A DNA stretch of 64,000 bases from Kytococcus schroeteri (GCF_042433515.1 NZ_JBHLVH010000018.1:1-64000); one strand, 5' to 3'; counted from the stretch's first letter, positions 17,174 to 26,394 are shown. The notes: generated by a model not told the origin, from the letters alone. Translations and numbers: made by a program.

Positions 17174-17187
17174 CTACGCTACGGCCC

Positions 17188-18477
17188 ATGAACACCCTCG
17201 ACCCCCAGTCCTCCGGCGGCGCCACGCTCGCCGACGAGGGCACCGGTGGCACCACGGACGCACCCGTCCGCGACCGCAAGGCCACCCGCACCGCACTGCT
17301 CGGCGCCATGTTCCTCATGGCCACCAGCGCCATCGGCCCCGGGTTCATCACCCAGACCGGCCAGTTCACCGTCAAGCTCGGCGCCGCGTTCGCCTTCGCG
17401 GTGCTCGTGTCGATCCTCATCGACATCGCCCTGCAGCTCAACGTGTGGCGCGTCATCGGCATCAGCGGCCGCCGCGCCCAGGAGCTGGCCAACGAGGTCC
17501 TGCCCGGTCTGGGCTGGGTGCTCAGCGCCCTCATCTTCATCGGCGGCCTGGCGTTCAACGTCGGCAACGTCGGCGGCTCGGGGTCCGGCCTCAACATCCT
17601 GCTCGGTGTGAGCCCCGCGGTGGGTGCGGCGATCTCCTCGCTGCTGGCCGTGGGCATCTTCCTGAGTGCCTGGGCCGGTGCCGCCATGGACCGCGTCGTG
17701 GTCTTCCTCGGCGCGCTGATGATCGCCCTCACGGCCTACGTGATGTTCGTGTCCAAGCCCCCGGTGGGCGAGGCCCTGCAGAACACGGTGGCCCCGAGCA
17801 CGATCGACGCCACCGTCATCACCACGCTGGTCGGCGGCACCATCGGCGGCTACATCATCTACGCCGGCGCGCACCGCCTGGTGGACTCAGGCAACACCGG
17901 CATCGAGGCCGTCCAGGACATCAGCCGCAGCTCCCTGCTGGGCATCCTGGTCACGGGCCTGCTGCGCGGCCTGCTCTTCCTCGCCATCCTCGGCGTGGTG
18001 GCCGCCGGCCACGACCTGAGCCAGTCCGCCTCGGTGGCCGGCGACGCCTTCACCATCGCGGCCGGCGACGTGGGCCGACGCCTCTTCGGCCTGGTGTTCT
18101 GGGCCGCCGCCATCAGCTCGGTGGTGGGCTGCTCGTACACCACGGTGTCCTTCCTCACCTCCTCCAGCGGGACCTCCACCCGGGTCCGCAACGGCGTCAC
18201 CATCGCGTTCATCGTGGTGTGCACCGCCATCTTCCTGGGCCTGGGCGCCGCCCCGGCCACCCTGCTGGTGCTGGCCGGCACGCTCAACGGCGTGCTCATC
18301 CCGCTGGGCATCGCCGTCATGCTCTGGGTGGCCTGGTTCCGCCGCGACCTGCTGCACGGGTACGTGTACCCCAAGTGGCTGCTGGTCATCGGCTCCGTCG
18401 CCTGGCTGGTCACGGTCTGGCTGGCCTACGTGACCGTGAAGGCCAAGTGGCCGGAGCTCGTCGCCCTGTTCAGCTGA
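17188..18477 (+). CDS. NRAMP-superfamily membrane transporter (YcsG-like)
   Basis: This is a 429-residue integral membrane protein with about 11 helices, starting with the NRAMP-like SAIGPGFITQTGQFTV segment after a 35-residue Gly/Thr-rich cytosolic tail. YcsG-type NRAMP relatives sit beside pxpABC in Bacillus and many actinobacteria and are thought to import an organic substrate rather than metal. 5-Oxoproline or a related lactam is the likely cargo here, by context. It is first in an operon with pxpA (73 bp gap), pxpB and pxpC. The start at 17188 is preferred because the ATG at 17170 lies within the operator. There is no ribosome site, so translation may be leaderless. Confidence 0.82.
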   Translation: MNTLDPQSSGGATLADEGTGGTTDAPVRDRKATRTALLGAMFLMATSAIGPGFITQTGQFTVKLGAAFAFAVLVSILIDIALQLNVWRVIGISGRRAQELANEVLPGLGWVLSALIFIGGLAFNVGNVGGSGSGLNILLGVSPAVGAAISSLLAVGIFLSAWAGAAMDRVVVFLGALMIALTAYVMFVSKPPVGEALQNTVAPSTIDATVITTLVGGTIGGYIIYAGAHRLVDSGNTGIEAVQDISRSSLLGILVTGLLRGLLFLAILGVVAAGHDLSQSASVAGDAFTIAAGDVGRRLFGLVFWAAAISSVVGCSYTTVSFLTSSSGTSTRVRNGVTIAFIVVCTAIFLGLGAAPATLLVLAGTLNGVLIPLGIAVMLWVAWFRRDLLHGYVYPKWLLVIGSVAWLVTVWLAYVTVKAKWPELVALFS

Positions 18478-18550
18478 CACACCCCGCACCATCCCCCGGG
18501 CCGGGGCGTCCACACCGACGCCCCGGCCCCACCCACGAGGAGGAGTCCCC

Positions 18551-19333
18551 ATGACCGCCACCATCGACCTCAACGCCGACCTCGGAGAGGGCCTGGGCGC
18601 CTGGACCATGGGCGACGACGCGGCCCTCCTGGGCGTCGTGAGCAGCGCCAACGTGGCCACCGGCTTCCACGCCGGTGACCCCACCATCATGCGACGCACC
18701 TGTGCCGCGGCCGCCGAGCGCGGCGTGAGCGTGGGCGCCCACGTGGCCTACCGCGACCTGCACGGCTTCGGCCGCCGCGCCCTGGCCGTGGACCCCGAGG
18801 ACCTCACCGCCGACGTGCTCTACCAGGTCTCCGCCCTGGAGGGCATCGCCCGCGCCGCCGGCACGCAGGTGGCCTACTGCAAGCCGCACGGCGCGCTGTA
18901 CAACACCATCGCCAAGGACCCCGCGCAGGCCGCCGCCACCGCCGAGGCGCTGGCCGCCTTCCGCCCCGGCCTGACCGTGCTGGGGCTGCCCGGCACCCCC
19001 TGGCAGGAGGCCGCCGAGGCCGCCGGGCTGCGCTTCGTGGCCGAGGCCTTCGCCGACCGCGCCTACACCCCGGCCGGCCAGCTCGTCCCCCGCTCCCAGC
19101 CCGGGTCGGTGCTGCACGACGTGGACGAGATCACCGCCCGCTGCGTGGCCATGGCCCGTGGCGAGGCCGTCACCGACGTCGAGGGCGGCCAGCTGGTGCT
19201 CACCCCCGGGTCCATCTGCGTGCACGGCGACACCCCCGGCGCGGTGGAGATCGCCCGCGCGGTGCGCGCCGCCCTGGAGCAGGCCGGCGTGACCCTCGCC
19301 CCCTTCGCAGCCACCCCGGGTCGGGAGGGCTGA
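18551..19333 (+). CDS. pxpA: 5-oxoprolinase subunit A (LamB/YcsF family)
   Basis: This 260-residue protein acts with PxpB and PxpC to open 5-oxoproline to glutamate with ATP in the cytosol. Family motifs are DLNADLGEG at the N-terminus, SSANVATGFHAGDP, GAHVAYRD, CKPHGALYN and the C-terminal ICVHGDTPGAV. AGGAGG lies upstream of the ATG. Its TGA overlaps the pxpB ATG by one base (TGATG), indicating coupled translation. Length is normal for the family. Confidence 0.94.
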   Translation: MTATIDLNADLGEGLGAWTMGDDAALLGVVSSANVATGFHAGDPTIMRRTCAAAAERGVSVGAHVAYRDLHGFGRRALAVDPEDLTADVLYQVSALEGIARAAGTQVAYCKPHGALYNTIAKDPAQAAATAEALAAFRPGLTVLGLPGTPWQEAAEAAGLRFVAEAFADRAYTPAGQLVPRSQPGSVLHDVDEITARCVAMARGEAVTDVEGGQLVLTPGSICVHGDTPGAVEIARAVRAALEQAGVTLAPFAATPGREG

Positions 19334-19971
19334 TGCGCCTCCTCGACTCCGGCACCCGCGCCCTGCTGCTCGACCTCGACGGGCTCGACGACGCCCGCAC
19401 CTGGCACACCGCACTCACCCGCGCCGTCGGGGCCGGGGAGCTCACCGGCGTGGCCGACGTCGTGCCCGCCGCGAGCACCGTGCTCGTGGTGGCCGCCACC
19501 CCCGCCGACGTGCCCGGCCTCCGCGCCGGCATCGAGCAGCTGACCGAGCGCGGTGTGGACGCCGCGGCCACGGCCGCCGACGACGCCCCGGTGGTGACCG
19601 TCCCCGTGGTCTACGACGGCGAGGACCTCGCCGAGGCCGCCGCCGCGCTGGGCATCGAGCCCGCCGAGCTGGTGCGCCGCCACACCTCCGAGGAGTGGAC
19701 CGTGGCCTTCGCCGGGTTCGCCCCCGGGTTCGGCTACTGCGTGGGCCGCGAGTTCGCCTGGGACACCCCCCGCCGCTCCGAGCCCCGCACCCGCGTGCCC
19801 GCCGGGTCGGTGGCCCTGGCCGGGGAGTTCACCGCCGTCTACCCGCAGGACTCCCCCGGTGGCTGGCAGCTCATCGGCCGCACCGACGCCGTCCTGTTCG
19901 ACCCCGACGCCACCCCGCCCGCCCCGATGCGGGCCGGCGTCCGCATCCGCTTCGAGGAGGTCACCCGATGA
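19333..19971 (+). CDS. pxpB: 5-oxoprolinase subunit B (KipI-like, allophanate hydrolase subunit 1 family)
   Basis: This 212-residue protein carries the family signature FAGFAPGFGYC and the VPAGSVALAGEFTAVYP segment. It forms a complex with PxpC. The two together resemble the two halves of urea amidolyase's allophanate-hydrolase-associated domains. Overlaps on both sides (1 bp with pxpA, 4 bp with pxpC) place it firmly in the operon. The N-terminal 90 residues are Ala/Val-rich and less conserved. Confidence 0.93.
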   Translation: MRLLDSGTRALLLDLDGLDDARTWHTALTRAVGAGELTGVADVVPAASTVLVVAATPADVPGLRAGIEQLTERGVDAAATAADDAPVVTVPVVYDGEDLAEAAAALGIEPAELVRRHTSEEWTVAFAGFAPGFGYCVGREFAWDTPRRSEPRTRVPAGSVALAGEFTAVYPQDSPGGWQLIGRTDAVLFDPDATPPAPMRAGVRIRFEEVTR

Positions 19972-20804
19972 GCCTGCGCGTCATCACCCCCGGCCCCCTG
20001 ACCACCGTGCAGGACCTCGGCCGCCCGGGCCGCTCCGACATCGGCGTGGGCCCCTCGGGCGCGGCCGACCGCGCCGCGGCCGCCCTGGCCAACCGCCTGG
20101 TGGGCAACGGCCCCGGCGCGGCGGTGCTGGAGACCACCTTCGGCGGGCTCGAGCTCGAGACCACCACCGACGTCGTGGTGGCCGTCACCGGCGCCCCCTG
20201 CCCCGGCGCCCCGATGTCGTCGACCACCCGGCTGCGCGCCGGCCAGCGGCTCACGCTGGGCCCCCCGGCGACGGGGCTGCGCACCTACGTGGCCGTGCGC
20301 GGCGGCATCGACGTGGAGCCGGTGCTCGGCTCGCGGAGCACCGACCTGCTGGCCCGGCTGGGCCCCGACCCGCTGGCCGAGGGCGACGAGCTGCCGGTGG
20401 GCGACGACCAGGACCCCGAGCTGTACGGCGTGGACTGCGCCCCCGCCCCCACCCCCACCGGCGACGTGGTGCGCCTGCCGCTGGTGCGTGGACCGCGCGA
20501 CGACTGGTTCGGCGACGCCGGGTGGGCCGACCTCACCGGCCGCACGTGGACCGCCTCGAGCGACAGCAACCGCGTGGGCCTGCGCCTGGAGGGCGAGCCG
20601 CTGCGACGGGAGCGCGAGGGCGAGCTGGCCAGCGAGGGCATGACCCGCGGCGCCGTGCAGGTGCCGCCCAGCGGCGAGCCCGTGGTCTTCCTGGCCGACC
20701 ACCCCATCACCGGTGGGTACCCCGTCATCGGGTACGTGTGCGACGAGGCGCTCGACCTGGCCGCGCAGGTGCGCCCCGGGCAGGGCGTGCGCTTCCTCGG
20801 CTGA
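19968..20804 (+). CDS. pxpC: 5-oxoprolinase subunit C (KipA-like, allophanate hydrolase subunit 2 family)
   Basis: This 278-residue protein starts with the typical ITPGPLTTVQDLGRPG. It continues with GVGPSGAADRAAAALANRLVGN, the TYVAVRGGIDV turn, and a C-terminal SNRVGLRLEG and SEGMTRGAVQVPPSGEPVVFLADH block characteristic of biotin-dependent-carboxylase-like PxpC proteins. The ATG overlaps the pxpB stop as ATGA. It ends the operon, 21 bp from the convergent gene. Confidence 0.93.
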   Translation: MSLRVITPGPLTTVQDLGRPGRSDIGVGPSGAADRAAAALANRLVGNGPGAAVLETTFGGLELETTTDVVVAVTGAPCPGAPMSSTTRLRAGQRLTLGPPATGLRTYVAVRGGIDVEPVLGSRSTDLLARLGPDPLAEGDELPVGDDQDPELYGVDCAPAPTPTGDVVRLPLVRGPRDDWFGDAGWADLTGRTWTASSDSNRVGLRLEGEPLRREREGELASEGMTRGAVQVPPSGEPVVFLADHPITGGYPVIGYVCDEALDLAAQVRPGQGVRFLG

Positions 20805-20825
20805 GCCCGGGCGCCGTGAGGGGTG

Positions 20826-21431
20826 TCAGCGGGCGTCGGCGCGCAACTGCGCGGACACCTGCTCCACGGCCGGCTCCCAGGCCTGGCCGGTGAGACGGGC
20901 GAGCTGGCGCACCATCATCGCGAAGTAGGCGTGGAGCCGGCCGAAGGCGACCCCGAAGCCCAGCTCCCGCCCCAGCTCGGCCAGGCGCTCCTGGCCGGCC
21001 CTCCCGCCCAGCGCGGCACCCAGCAGGGCCAGCGACTCGGCCTGGTGACCGGCGCGCTCGCGCTCCTGCTCGTCGGTGGAGTCCAGCATCCGGCGGGTCA
21101 GCTCACCGAAGGTGTCCTGGATGGCACCACCCACCACGAGCTGGTCGGGGGTGGTGCCCAGCGCGCGGCCCAGGGCGACCGGGTCCGGCAGCCAGCCGCG
21201 CTGCTCGTCGGTGAGGGACTCCCCACGGTCCACCAGCTCGCGGGCCACGCGGATCTGCGCGGCGTGCGCGGCCATGGCCGTCAGGAAGAGCACCGCCGGC
21301 TGGCCGAGGCGGTCCCCCAGGGCCAGCACCTGCTCGTGGGAGAGGCTCGGGTCGCCCAGCACGTGCACCACGTCCTGCAGCAGCTCGGCGGTGGTGGCGC
21401 GCTCGGTGGCGTCGGGGGTCTGCTCGGTCAT
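20826..21431 (-). CDS. helical protein of unknown function
   Basis: This 201-residue soluble protein is almost entirely predicted helical, rich in Leu, Ala, Arg and Glu, with no signal peptide or membrane segment. I recognise no family. The middle part (VALGRALGTTPDQLVVGGAIQDTFGELTRRML) and the C-terminal AYFAMMVRQLARLTGQAWEPAVEQV look structured. The ATG at 21431 follows a GGAGCC-type weak ribosome site. It is convergent with pxpC and lies downstream of, and on the same strand as, the CdaR-type regulator, separated by 88 bp. Confidence 0.6.
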   Translation of the reverse strand: MTEQTPDATERATTAELLQDVVHVLGDPSLSHEQVLALGDRLGQPAVLFLTAMAAHAAQIRVARELVDRGESLTDEQRGWLPDPVALGRALGTTPDQLVVGGAIQDTFGELTRRMLDSTDEQERERAGHQAESLALLGAALGGRAGQERLAELGRELGFGVAFGRLHAYFAMMVRQLARLTGQAWEPAVEQVSAQLRADAR

Positions 21432-21519
21432 GGGTGGCTCCGATGGGGGGCTGGCGCGGCGTCCGCCGCGGACCGGGCGGCGTGCCCGGCGCGGGCGGGA
21501 GGGGCGGGTCGCGTGGAGC

Positions 21520-23338
21520 CTACGCCCCCTCCTCGAGGGCGGCGCGCGCCTCGGTGAGCCGCAGCAGGACGTGCAGCTCCAGCGCCCGGCCGGGGCGCCG
21601 CCAGTCCGCGCCGATCAGCCCGTCCACGACCGCCAGGCGCTGGTAGACGGTGTTCACGTGCACCCCCAGGGCCGATGCGGTGGCCCCCGGGCTGCCGCCG
21701 CAGTCCAGGAAGGCCGCCATGGTGCCCAGCAGCGGCACCCCGCGGCGCGCCTCGTGGGCCCGGACCTCGCCGAGCTGCCGCTCGAAGGCCTCCCGCAGGC
21801 GGCCACGCCCGGCGTCGCCGAGCAGCAGCCGGTGCAGCCCCACGTCCTGCGGCCCCACCACCGCCCGGGTCTCGCCGAGGGCGCGCAGCGCCTTCATGGT
21901 CTCCACCGCCTCGGTGTAGGCCGCCCGCAGCCCGTCCACCGGCACCACCGGGGCGCTCACCGACGCCAGCAGGTCGGCCGGGCGCAGCACGTCGGCCACC
22001 GCCTCGGGGCCCGCGGGCACCACGAGCACCGCGTCCTGCCGGTGCCCCAGCACGGCCGTACCCCGCGGCAGCCGGCGCAGCCACTCCGGCGGGTCCTCGG
22101 CCGCCGCGCCCTGCCCGTCCACGATGACGACCACGTGGCGCCGCCGCGGGTCGAGCCCCGCCAGCCGGAGCTCGGCCGGGTCCACCTCCTCGTCCTCCCG
22201 CGTGGTGAGCAGCTCCAGCAGGTGCAGGGTGCGGGCACGCCCCGCAGCCTGGGCCGTGGCCTGCTGGGCCATCAGCGTGAGCGCCACCGTGGGGGCGGCG
22301 CGTTCCAGGGCCACCCGGGCGGACTCCTCCGAGAGTGGGGTGGCCGGGACCAGCCAGCCCAGCAGGCGCCCGGCGGCCTCCACCGCGTGGGCGTCGGCGG
22401 GCGGGCCACCGGGGGACCCGGCCGGCAGGAGCTCCACCGCCGTGCCCACCGCGGTGCCCACCTCCGTGAGCAGCTCGTCCACGCCCCCGCCACGCAGCAC
22501 CACCTCGCGCAGCTGCTCGTCCCAGGAGAGGCTGCGCGCCAGCCGTTCCGAGCGCTGGTCGAGCTCGTCGCGAGCCTCGGCCAGGCGGGCCATGCGGTCG
22601 GCATTGTCCAGCGCGATGCCGGCGTGGAGCGCCAGCGCGCACAGCAGCGTCACCTCGTCCTCCGGGAAGTCCCGGTGGCTGCGCACCCCGGCGAACAGGG
22701 CCCCGACCGCCCGGCCCCGCACCAGCAGCGGCGCNNNNNNNNNNNNNNNNNNNNNNNNNNNNNNNNNNNNNNNNNNNNNNNNNNNNNNNNNNNNNNNNNN
22801 NNNCGTGCTGGTAGTCGGCGCTCCACCGCGGCCGGGCGTGGCGGATCACCCACCCGGCCACCCCGTGCCCCAGGGAGAGCTCCACACCCACCAGCTCGGG
22901 GGTGATGTTGCCGTCGCTCACCTCGATGCGGAGCACCTCCCGGTCACCCTCCCCGTGGAGCAGGGCCAGGTAGGCCAGGTCCACCCGGAGCAGCTGCCGG
23001 GCGTGCGCCACCACCTGCGGCAGCAGGTCCTGCGGCGAGCGCATGCTCGAGAGCCGGCCCGCGATGTCGCTCAGCGCACCGAGCTCACCGGCCCGCCGGG
23101 CCCGCTGCTGCAGGCGGGCGCTGACCTCCAGCGCCTGCACGGTCTGCGCGGCCCCCTGCGGCCCCAGACCGCGCCCGTGGGCCATGAGCTCGGCCACCGA
23201 GGCGTCGCGCAGGAGCAGGGACAGCCAGCCCTCGCCGCCGGGCACGGCCTCGTCGGCCGCCCCCTCGTCCCGGTGCGGATCCGGACTCACCGGCGGGGTG
23301 GAGGGATCCTCCACCGACTCGGTCTCACGACGTTGCAT
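21520..23338 (-). CDS. GAF/PucR-type (CdaR family) transcriptional regulator, interrupted by an assembly gap
   Basis: The N-terminal part (23338 down to the gap) has an acidic leader, a helical segment and the start of a GAF sensor domain (LLPQVVAHARQLLRVDLAYLALL). After the gap the GAF domain finishes (VRGRAVGALFAGVRSHRDFPEDEVTLLCALALHAGIALDN). A GGDEF-like linker region and the C-terminal PucR helix-turn-helix follow (TMAAFLDCGGSPGATASALGVHVNTVYQRL). The reading frames on the two sides of the 69 N differ, so the true gap must be 2 modulo 3 in length, for example 71 nt. I read this as one intact gene. It diverges from an MFS-GlcD operon, whose substrate acid it probably senses. Confidence 0.82.
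22735..22803. other. assembly gap (69 N)
   Basis: This run of N falls inside the GAF domain of the CdaR/PucR-type regulator. Homologous GAF domains suggest that roughly 20-25 residues are missing, close to the size shown. Frame arithmetic rules out exactly 69 nt if the gene is intact. Confidence 0.98.
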
Positions 23339-23346
23339 CTCACCAT

Positions 23347-23362
23347 TGTGCGCCGGCGCACA
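23347..23362. promoter_or_regulatory. 16-bp palindrome in a divergent promoter
   Basis: TGTGCGCCGGCGCACA is a perfect palindrome 9 bp upstream of the CdaR-type gene's ATG and 55 bp upstream of the MFS gene. It sits where a site controlling both directions would be expected. The adjacent regulator is the natural candidate, by inference only. Confidence 0.5.
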
Positions 23363-23417
23363 CACTCCTAGCGTTCAGGCCACCCCAGCCCGCCCCGCGC
23401 ACACACCGGGAGCCCCC

Positions 23418-24824
23418 ATGAACCCCTCGGACGCACCGCCGGTCCCCTCCGCCCTGGAACGGCGCACCCTGCGCAAGGTCACCCTGCGCCTCATCCCGTT
23501 CCTCATCGCGCTGTACTTCGTCAACTACCTCGACCGCACCAACATCGGCTTCGCCGGCCCCAACGGCATGAACGCCGAGCTGGGCCTGACCGCCACCATG
23601 TTCGGCCTGGCCTCCGGCATCTTCTTCGCCGGCTACCTGCTGCTCGAGGTGCCCAGCAACCTGGCGCTCCACCGCTTCGGCGCGCGCCGCTGGCTGGCCC
23701 GCATCATCGTGTCCTGGGGCGTCCTGGCCAGCCTCATGGCCTTCGTCCCCGGCGCCGGCTGGCTCTACGTCCTGCGCTTCCTGCTGGGTGTGGCCGAGGC
23801 CGGCTTCTTCCCCGGCATCATCCTGTACCTGACCTACTGGTTCCCGGCCCGCGAGCGCGCCCGCGCCACGGCGCTCTTCCTGCTGGCCATCCCCCTGTCC
23901 ACCGTGGTGGGCACGCCCCTGTCGGCCTTCCTGGTCAGCACGGGCGACGGCATCGCCGGCCTCTCCGGGTGGCGTTTCATGTACCTCATGGAGGGCGTGC
24001 CGGCCGTGCTGCTCGGCGTCGTGTGCTGGTTCCTGCTCACCGACCGCCCCGAGCAGGCGCAGTGGCTGGAGCCCGAGGAGCGCGACTGGCTGGCCGCCGA
24101 GATGGCCCGCGAGCAGGCCACCACGGGCGAGCGCTTCCACTACCCGCTGCGCCGCACCCTGCTCGACGGCCGCGTCTGGGCCCTGGCCTTCGTCTACTTC
24201 GGCACCACCTACGGCCTGTACGCCATGAACTTCTTCCTGCCCACCATCATCGCCGGGTTCCAGCAGACCTTCGGGGTGAAGTACTCGGTCATGCAGATCG
24301 GGCTCATCACGGCCATCCCGTTCGCCTTCGCCGCCGTGGCGATGGTGCTCTGGGCCCGCCACGCCGACCGCACCGGCGAGCGCGTGTGGCACCTCGTGCT
24401 GCCGCTGCTGGTGGGTGGCGTGGTGATCCCCGCCGCGCTGTACCTGAACTCGCCGTTCACCGCGATGGCGGCCGTGACCGTGGTGTGCATGTGCATCTGC
24501 GCCGCGCTGCCCAACTTCTGGCCCCTGCCCACGCACTTCCTCTCCGGCGCGGCGGCCGCCGGCGGCATCGCCCTCATCAACTCCGTGGGCAACGCCAGCG
24601 GCTTCGCCGCCCCGTACGTCACCGGGTGGTTGGCCGACCTGACCGGCACCCAGAACGCGAGCATGTGGGTGGTGGGCGGCGTCATGCTGGCCGCCGCGGC
24701 CACCGTGCTGGCGCTCAAGGCGTCGCCGGCCCCCGACGCGGGGCAGGCCGCCGGTCACCACCAGACCGCCCCCACCACGCCCGAGACCGTCCTCGACACC
24801 CCCACCCCGGAGGCCGCCCGATGA
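23418..24824 (+). CDS. MFS transporter, anion:cation symporter (ACS) family
   Basis: This is a 468-residue permease with 12 predicted membrane helices. The ACS-family signatures near the N-terminus are YFVNYLDRTNIGFAGPNGM and the loop-2/3 segment GYLLLEVPSNLALHRFGARRW. Members import carboxylates such as tartrate, glucarate or phthalate. The start at 23418 is chosen on the family's N-terminus; only GGGAG precedes it. The Pro/Thr-rich C-terminal tail is cytosolic. The stop overlaps the GlcD-type oxidase ATG (ATGA), so the transported acid is probably the oxidase's substrate. Confidence 0.88.
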   Translation: MNPSDAPPVPSALERRTLRKVTLRLIPFLIALYFVNYLDRTNIGFAGPNGMNAELGLTATMFGLASGIFFAGYLLLEVPSNLALHRFGARRWLARIIVSWGVLASLMAFVPGAGWLYVLRFLLGVAEAGFFPGIILYLTYWFPARERARATALFLLAIPLSTVVGTPLSAFLVSTGDGIAGLSGWRFMYLMEGVPAVLLGVVCWFLLTDRPEQAQWLEPEERDWLAAEMAREQATTGERFHYPLRRTLLDGRVWALAFVYFGTTYGLYAMNFFLPTIIAGFQQTFGVKYSVMQIGLITAIPFAFAAVAMVLWARHADRTGERVWHLVLPLLVGGVVIPAALYLNSPFTAMAAVTVVCMCICAALPNFWPLPTHFLSGAAAAGGIALINSVGNASGFAAPYVTGWLADLTGTQNASMWVVGGVMLAAAATVLALKASPAPDAGQAAGHHQTAPTTPETVLDTPTPEAAR

Positions 24825-26278
24825 CCGACCCGACCACCGCCACCCAGCCCGCCCCCGACATCGCCGCGCTGGCCGCCCTGCTGCAGTCCGAGCTGGCCCC
24901 GGTCCTCTCGGACGGCGCGCTCGCCCTCGACGCCGACGTGGTGGCCGCCCACTCGGCCGACACCGCCCTGTTCTGCCCCGCCGAGGGCGCCGTGGCGCTG
25001 GTGCGCGCCCGCTCCACCGAGGACGTCCAGGCCACCCTGCGCTTCGCCCACGCCCACCACGTGCCGGTGGTGCCGCAGGGCGCGCGCACCGGCATCAGCG
25101 GCGGGGCCAACGCGGTGCCCGGCTGCATCCTGCTCAACCTGGCCGGCATGGACCGCATCCTGGAGGTGGACGCCGCCGAGCAGACCGCCACCGTGCAGCC
25201 CGGCGTCATCAACCAGGCCCTCAAGGACCACCTCCGCGAGCACGGCCTGGCCTACCCGCCGGACCCCGGCTCGGTGGCCATCAGCAGCATCGGCGGCAAC
25301 GTGGCCACCAACGCCGGCGGGCTGTGCTGCGTCAAGTACGGCGTCACCCGCGACTACGTGCGCCAGCTCAAGGTGGTGCTGGCCGACGGGTCCCTGGCCA
25401 CCCTGGGACCGCGCACCGCCAAGGGCGTGGCCGGCCTGGACCTGCGCGGGCTGTTCATCGGCTCCGAGGGGACGCTCGGCGTGGTGGTGGAGGTGACCCT
25501 GCGCCTCGTGCCGCAGCTGGCGCCGCCGCTCACGGCGGTGGCCACCTTCCCCTCCGAGGCCGTGGCCGCCGGCGTGGTGGCCGAGTTCATGGCCACCGGC
25601 GCACGGCCCAGCATGGTGGAGATGCTCGACGGCGCCACCCTGGGCATGCTCAACGACTACGGCGACTTCGGCCTGGACGCCGGGGCCGGCGCGATGCTGC
25701 TGGTGCAGTCCGACGGGTCGGGCGACCCCGCATCGGCCCAGCGGGAGGTGGAGGAGTTCGCCCGGATCGCCGAGGAGGCCGGCGCGCTGGACGTGGGCTT
25801 CACCGACGACCCGGCCGACAGCGAGGCCATGGTGGCCACGCGCCGCCTGGCCCAGCCGGCCTACGAGAAGTACGCGATGGCGCACGGCGGCGGGCAGCTG
25901 CTGGACGACATCTGCCTGCCGCGGGCGCGGATGGCCGAGTTCTTCGAGCGGCTGGCCGAGGTGCGGGCGGAGTCCGGCGCGACCGTGGCCGTGGTGGCCC
26001 ACGCGGGCGACGGCAACCTGCACCCGGCCGTCTTCTTCGATGCCGGCGACCCCGCCGAGGTGGCCCGGGCGGAGCGGGCGTTCGAGCAGCTCATGGAGCT
26101 GGGGCTGGCGCTCGGCGGCACCATCACCGGCGAGCACGGGGTGGGCTACCTCAAGCGTGAGTGGCTGGCCCGCGAGCTGGACCCGGCCACGCAGGCCATG
26201 CACCGCGCGGTCAAGCAGGCGCTGGACCCGCGCGGCATCCTCAACCCGGGCAAGATGCTGGCGGCGCTGGACGGCTGA
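24821..26278 (+). CDS. FAD-linked 2-hydroxy acid oxidase/dehydrogenase (GlcD family)
   Basis: This 485-residue flavoprotein is of the VAO/GlcD type. The FAD pyrophosphate loop is VPQGARTGISGGANAVPG, followed by PPDPGSVAISSIGGNVATNAGG and the FIGSEGTLGVV block. The C-terminal domain has the metal/substrate HAGDGNLHP and ITGEHGVGYLK motifs. Substrates in the family are glycolate, D-lactate or D-2-hydroxyglutarate. No GlcE or GlcF partner lies nearby, so it may pass electrons alone or to a distant partner. It is translationally coupled to the upstream MFS transporter. Confidence 0.9.
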   Translation: MTDPTTATQPAPDIAALAALLQSELAPVLSDGALALDADVVAAHSADTALFCPAEGAVALVRARSTEDVQATLRFAHAHHVPVVPQGARTGISGGANAVPGCILLNLAGMDRILEVDAAEQTATVQPGVINQALKDHLREHGLAYPPDPGSVAISSIGGNVATNAGGLCCVKYGVTRDYVRQLKVVLADGSLATLGPRTAKGVAGLDLRGLFIGSEGTLGVVVEVTLRLVPQLAPPLTAVATFPSEAVAAGVVAEFMATGARPSMVEMLDGATLGMLNDYGDFGLDAGAGAMLLVQSDGSGDPASAQREVEEFARIAEEAGALDVGFTDDPADSEAMVATRRLAQPAYEKYAMAHGGGQLLDDICLPRARMAEFFERLAEVRAESGATVAVVAHAGDGNLHPAVFFDAGDPAEVARAERAFEQLMELGLALGGTITGEHGVGYLKREWLARELDPATQAMHRAVKQALDPRGILNPGKMLAALDG

Positions 26279-26354
26279 GCCGCGCGCCGGGGCGCGGGGG
26301 CGCGGGGGCGCACCCGCTCTCGACGCGCCGGCGCGCCCCTCGCCGCACGCGAAT

Positions 26355-26394
26355 GGTGCTGGCCGCACGGGAAGTTCCCCGTGCGGCCAGCACC
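26355..26394. repeat. palindromic intergenic repeat, copy 1
   Basis: This is a perfect inverted repeat of 17-bp arms (GGTGCTGGCCGCACGGG at 26355-26371 and its complement at 26378-26394) with a 6-nt loop. It lies between the GlcD-type gene and the AbiEi-like gene. The same arm recurs at 27.7 kb and, in part, at 51.7 kb. It could also act as a terminator for the oxidase, but there is no U-tract. Confidence 0.8.

Noticed and set aside
17170..17187. ATG at 17170 as start of the NRAMP-like transporter
   Set aside because: It lies inside the 17-bp operator dyad. The ATG at 17188 leaves the operator untranslated and fits the promoter layout better.
22735..22803. Possible pseudogenisation of the CdaR/PucR-type regulator
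   Set aside because: The frame change lies exactly at an assembly gap of uncertain length, and both halves are otherwise intact.
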